NCBI GenBank assembly: GCA_003156495.1
Contig: PMHC01000004.1
Span: 1-8,202 of the forward strand
Origin: Acidobacteriaceae bacterium
GTDB taxonomy: Bacteria > Acidobacteriota > Terriglobia > Terriglobales > Acidobacteriaceae
Direction of reading: 5' to 3'
Length of the DNA stretch: 8,202 nucleotides
Positions within the stretch are counted from its first letter, which is position 1; the number at the start of each line of letters is the position of its first letter. Below, piece after piece: positions 7,361 through 8,202 of the stretch. The notes under the pieces are model-generated. The model did not search any database, was not told the DNA's origin, and saw only the letters and a list, made by a program, of their open reading frames with translations. The position numbers and the translations under genes were made by a program.

Positions 7361-7414
7361 AAGTAATTCTTACCTTCGTGCGGGAATTCAACAGCTATTG
7401 TTGAAAAATTACTT
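7361..7414. repeat. Nested inverted repeats overlapping a putative promoter
   Basis: The outer arms AAGTAATT (7361-7368) and AATTACTT (7407-7414) are exact reverse complements. Inside them TTCAACA (7387-7393) and TGTTGAA (7399-7405) form a perfect 7-bp hairpin with loop GCTAT. The 3' arms of both dyads are nearly contiguous and overlap the candidate -35 of the zinc-ribbon gene. Such dyads may be a protein-binding operator, or the RNA could fold if transcription starts upstream. Confidence 0.45.
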
Positions 7415-7429
7415 GAAATATACTTTGAT
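7398..7429 (+). promoter_or_regulatory. Putative sigma70-type promoter of the zinc-ribbon gene
   Basis: Two overlapping readings are possible. TTGAAA (7401-7406) with TTTGAT (7424-7429) has a 17-base spacer. TTGTTG (7398-7403) with TATACT (7419-7424) has a better -10 but only a 15-base spacer. The local AT-richness fits a promoter. Either reading puts the transcript start near 7431-7436, about 50 bases before the ATG. Confidence 0.3.
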
Positions 7430-7486
7430 AAAAGCACCTCCTCTGACGATTCTTATTGCATCATGGCCTTTGCTTGAGGTGTCTCT

Positions 7487-7753
7487 ATGGTCTGTCCGAA
7501 GTGCCAATCCTCCGCCGTTTCCGTTATTCCGGCTGAGGTCCGGTTATATCGCAATACTCTTCGAACCTTGAGCCATCCCCCCATGACTCCGTCTCCGGAT
7601 ATCTGCGTCTGTCTGGACTGCGGATGGTCAGAGTTTTCGGTCCCACGCGCATGGCTGGCGGCCGGTTGGTTGCGCGCTCATCGCCCGCCTGCAGCCGTCG
7701 AGGCAACGCCGATTGAGCAAACGAACGCTCCGGCCGCCGTTCACCTCATGTAG
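7487..7753 (+). CDS. Small zinc-ribbon protein of unknown role
   Basis: This is an 88-residue protein with two CxxC knuckles: CPKC at residues 3-6 and CLDC at 42-45 (an extra Cys at 40 gives CVCLDC). The second is followed by GWSEF, a pattern typical of small zinc ribbons in which the four cysteines bind one zinc. After about residue 50 comes one amphipathic stretch (PRAWLAAGWLRAH), then a low-complexity, Ala/Pro-rich tail. No signal peptide or membrane segment is seen, so it should be cytoplasmic. The start is supported by GAGGT at 7476-7480, six bases upstream of the ATG. It is a single gene converging on groEL and separated from the upstream receptor by a terminator. Its function is not recognisable; nucleic-acid or protein binding is only a guess from the fold. 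Confidence 0.75.
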   Translation: MVCPKCQSSAVSVIPAEVRLYRNTLRTLSHPPMTPSPDICVCLDCGWSEFSVPRAWLAAGWLRAHRPPAAVEATPIEQTNAPAAVHLM

Positions 7754-7773
7754 CGCAGAAACAAGTCGAATCG

Positions 7774-7789
7774 CCGGCAAAGCCGGTTT
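7774..7789 (+). terminator. Weak hairpin after the zinc-ribbon gene
   Basis: CCGGC (7774-7778) pairs with GCCGG (7782-7786) around AAA, and TTT follows. It lies 20 bases after the stop codon. The stem and T-run are short, so termination here is doubtful. Plus-strand transcripts may instead end at the hairpin at 7840-7871. Confidence 0.3.
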
Positions 7790-7839
7790 GCAGGCGGCGC
7801 TTTAATCATCGGCGCGGCACAAAGTTATTTTGCGCATAC

Positions 7840-7871
7840 AAAAGGCCCCCAGCCGAAGCTGGAGGCCTTTT
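7840..7871 (-). terminator. groEL intrinsic terminator with UUCG tetraloop (also usable on plus strand)
   Basis: The arms at 7840-7853 and 7858-7871 form a 14-bp stem that includes four A-T pairs at its base. Read on the minus strand, the loop is C(UUCG)G, an exceptionally stable tetraloop, and the one imperfect position (7848/7863) becomes a G-U wobble. TTTT then follows. Read on the plus strand, the same position is a C-A mismatch and the loop is CGAA. The hairpin therefore looks shaped for the groEL transcript, though it may work in both directions between the converging genes. Confidence 0.88.
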
Positions 7872-7903
7872 GTTGTTATCGGTTTTAAGAAGCAGGTTTT
7901 TCT

Positions 7904-7931
7904 GTTCCCCGTTCCCTAATCCCTGTTCCCT
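7904..7931. repeat. Four-unit heptamer tandem repeat (GTTCCCT)n next to groEL stop
   Basis: Four consecutive 7-base units in exact register are GTTCCCC (7904-7910), GTTCCCT (7911-7917), AATCCCT (7918-7924) and GTTCCCT (7925-7931). On the groEL strand the unit is AGGGAAC. The array sits between the groEL stop codon, two bases away, and its terminator, so it is part of the groEL 3' untranslated region. It resembles heptamer short tandem repeats known from some cyanobacteria; whether it belongs to a genome-wide family cannot be told here. Confidence 0.7.
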
Positions 7932-7933
7932 GT

Positions 7934-8202
7934 CTAGTACATGCCTTCCATGCCGCCGTGACCGCCGGCAGGCGCTGCCTGCTTGGGCTCGGGGATCTCC
8001 GCGATCAGAGCCTCGGTGGTCAGCAACAGAGCCGCGATCGAAGCCGCGTTCTGCAGCGCCGTGCGGGTTACCTTGGTGGGGTCGATGACGCCGGCTTTGA
8101 CCAGGTCCTCGAAGACGTTGGTCAGAGCGTTGTAGCCGAAGTGCTGGTCCTTTGACTCAAGAACCTTGGCTACAACAACTGCGCCCTCTTCGCCGGCATT
8201 GG
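7934..8202 (-). CDS. groEL: Chaperonin GroEL (Hsp60), C-terminal part, cut by window edge
   Basis: Read on the minus strand, the last 88 residues and TAG stop (7934-7936) of GroEL are present; the 5' part lies beyond the right edge. GroEL forms the double-ring ATP-driven folding chamber capped by GroES in the cytoplasm. The visible part covers the end of the equatorial domain. The motif VKAGVIDPTKVTRTALQNAA and the following LLLTTEALIAE are near-invariant signatures of the family. The mobile tail ends GGHGGMEGMY, a variant of the usual GGM repeats that project into the cavity. Full-length relatives are about 540-550 residues, so about one sixth is visible. No frameshift is seen. It converges on the zinc-ribbon gene and ends at a strong terminator. 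Confidence 0.98.
   Translation of the reverse strand, partial: NAGEEGAVVVAKVLESKDQHFGYNALTNVFEDLVKAGVIDPTKVTRTALQNAASIAALLLTTEALIAEIPEPKQAAPAGGHGGMEGMY

Larger units (their letters stand above)
7164..7486. other. Non-coding region rich in inverted repeats upstream of the zinc-ribbon gene
   Basis: No open frame here looks like a gene, and the right half is clearly more AT-rich than the flanks. It holds a perfect 10-bp dyad at 7292-7323, a nested pair of dyads at 7361-7414 and promoter-like sequence around 7398-7429. Each is listed separately. It probably contains the control region of the zinc-ribbon gene and could encode a small structured RNA. Confidence 0.45.

Noticed and set aside
1..8202. 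CRISPR array, tRNA or rRNA genes
   Set aside because: No regularly spaced repeats of CRISPR size, no tRNA cloverleaf signature and no rRNA-like sequence were noticed on either strand.

Overview
The window looks like chromosomal DNA of an Acidobacteriota-type bacterium. This is inferred from two large TonB-dependent receptors that both carry an Oar-like N-terminal carboxypeptidase-regulatory-like (CnaB-type) domain, a family strongly expanded in that phylum. A moderately GC-rich, Gram-negative-style gene set with a GroEL 3' end agrees with this. The phylum call rests on family knowledge, not on a search.

Layout. Positions 1-72 on the minus strand hold the first codons of an IS4-like (DUF4372-type) transposase that runs off the left edge. 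About 130 bp from its start codon a cobalamin (B12) riboswitch begins on the plus strand (about 200-363). A G-rich loop hairpin (385-400) follows it, pressed against the Shine-Dalgarno. It controls an 833-residue TonB-dependent receptor (413-2914), most likely a corrinoid receptor. Two terminators in tandem end that unit, the first overlapping the stop codon. A stretch of about 670 bp without a convincing gene (2988-3655) follows. Then comes a second, 1147-residue Oar-like TonB-dependent receptor (3667-7110) with its own terminator (7131-7163).

The right part holds a non-coding stretch rich in inverted repeats (7164-7486), a small zinc-ribbon protein (7487-7753) and, converging on it, the 3' end of groEL (complement of 7934-8202). 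The groEL terminator (7840-7871) has a C(UUCG)G tetraloop only when read on the minus strand. A four-unit GTTCCCT heptamer array lies directly against the groEL stop codon.

How it works together. The only clear regulatory circuit is B12-responsive control of the first receptor: when cobalamin is plentiful the riboswitch should hide the ribosome binding site and lower import. The other genes appear to be independent single-gene units. I do not see a new multi-gene system here. The most interesting points are local: the riboswitch and kissing-loop architecture, the terminator that overlaps the receptor's stop codon, the nested dyads before the zinc-ribbon gene, and the heptamer array at groEL.
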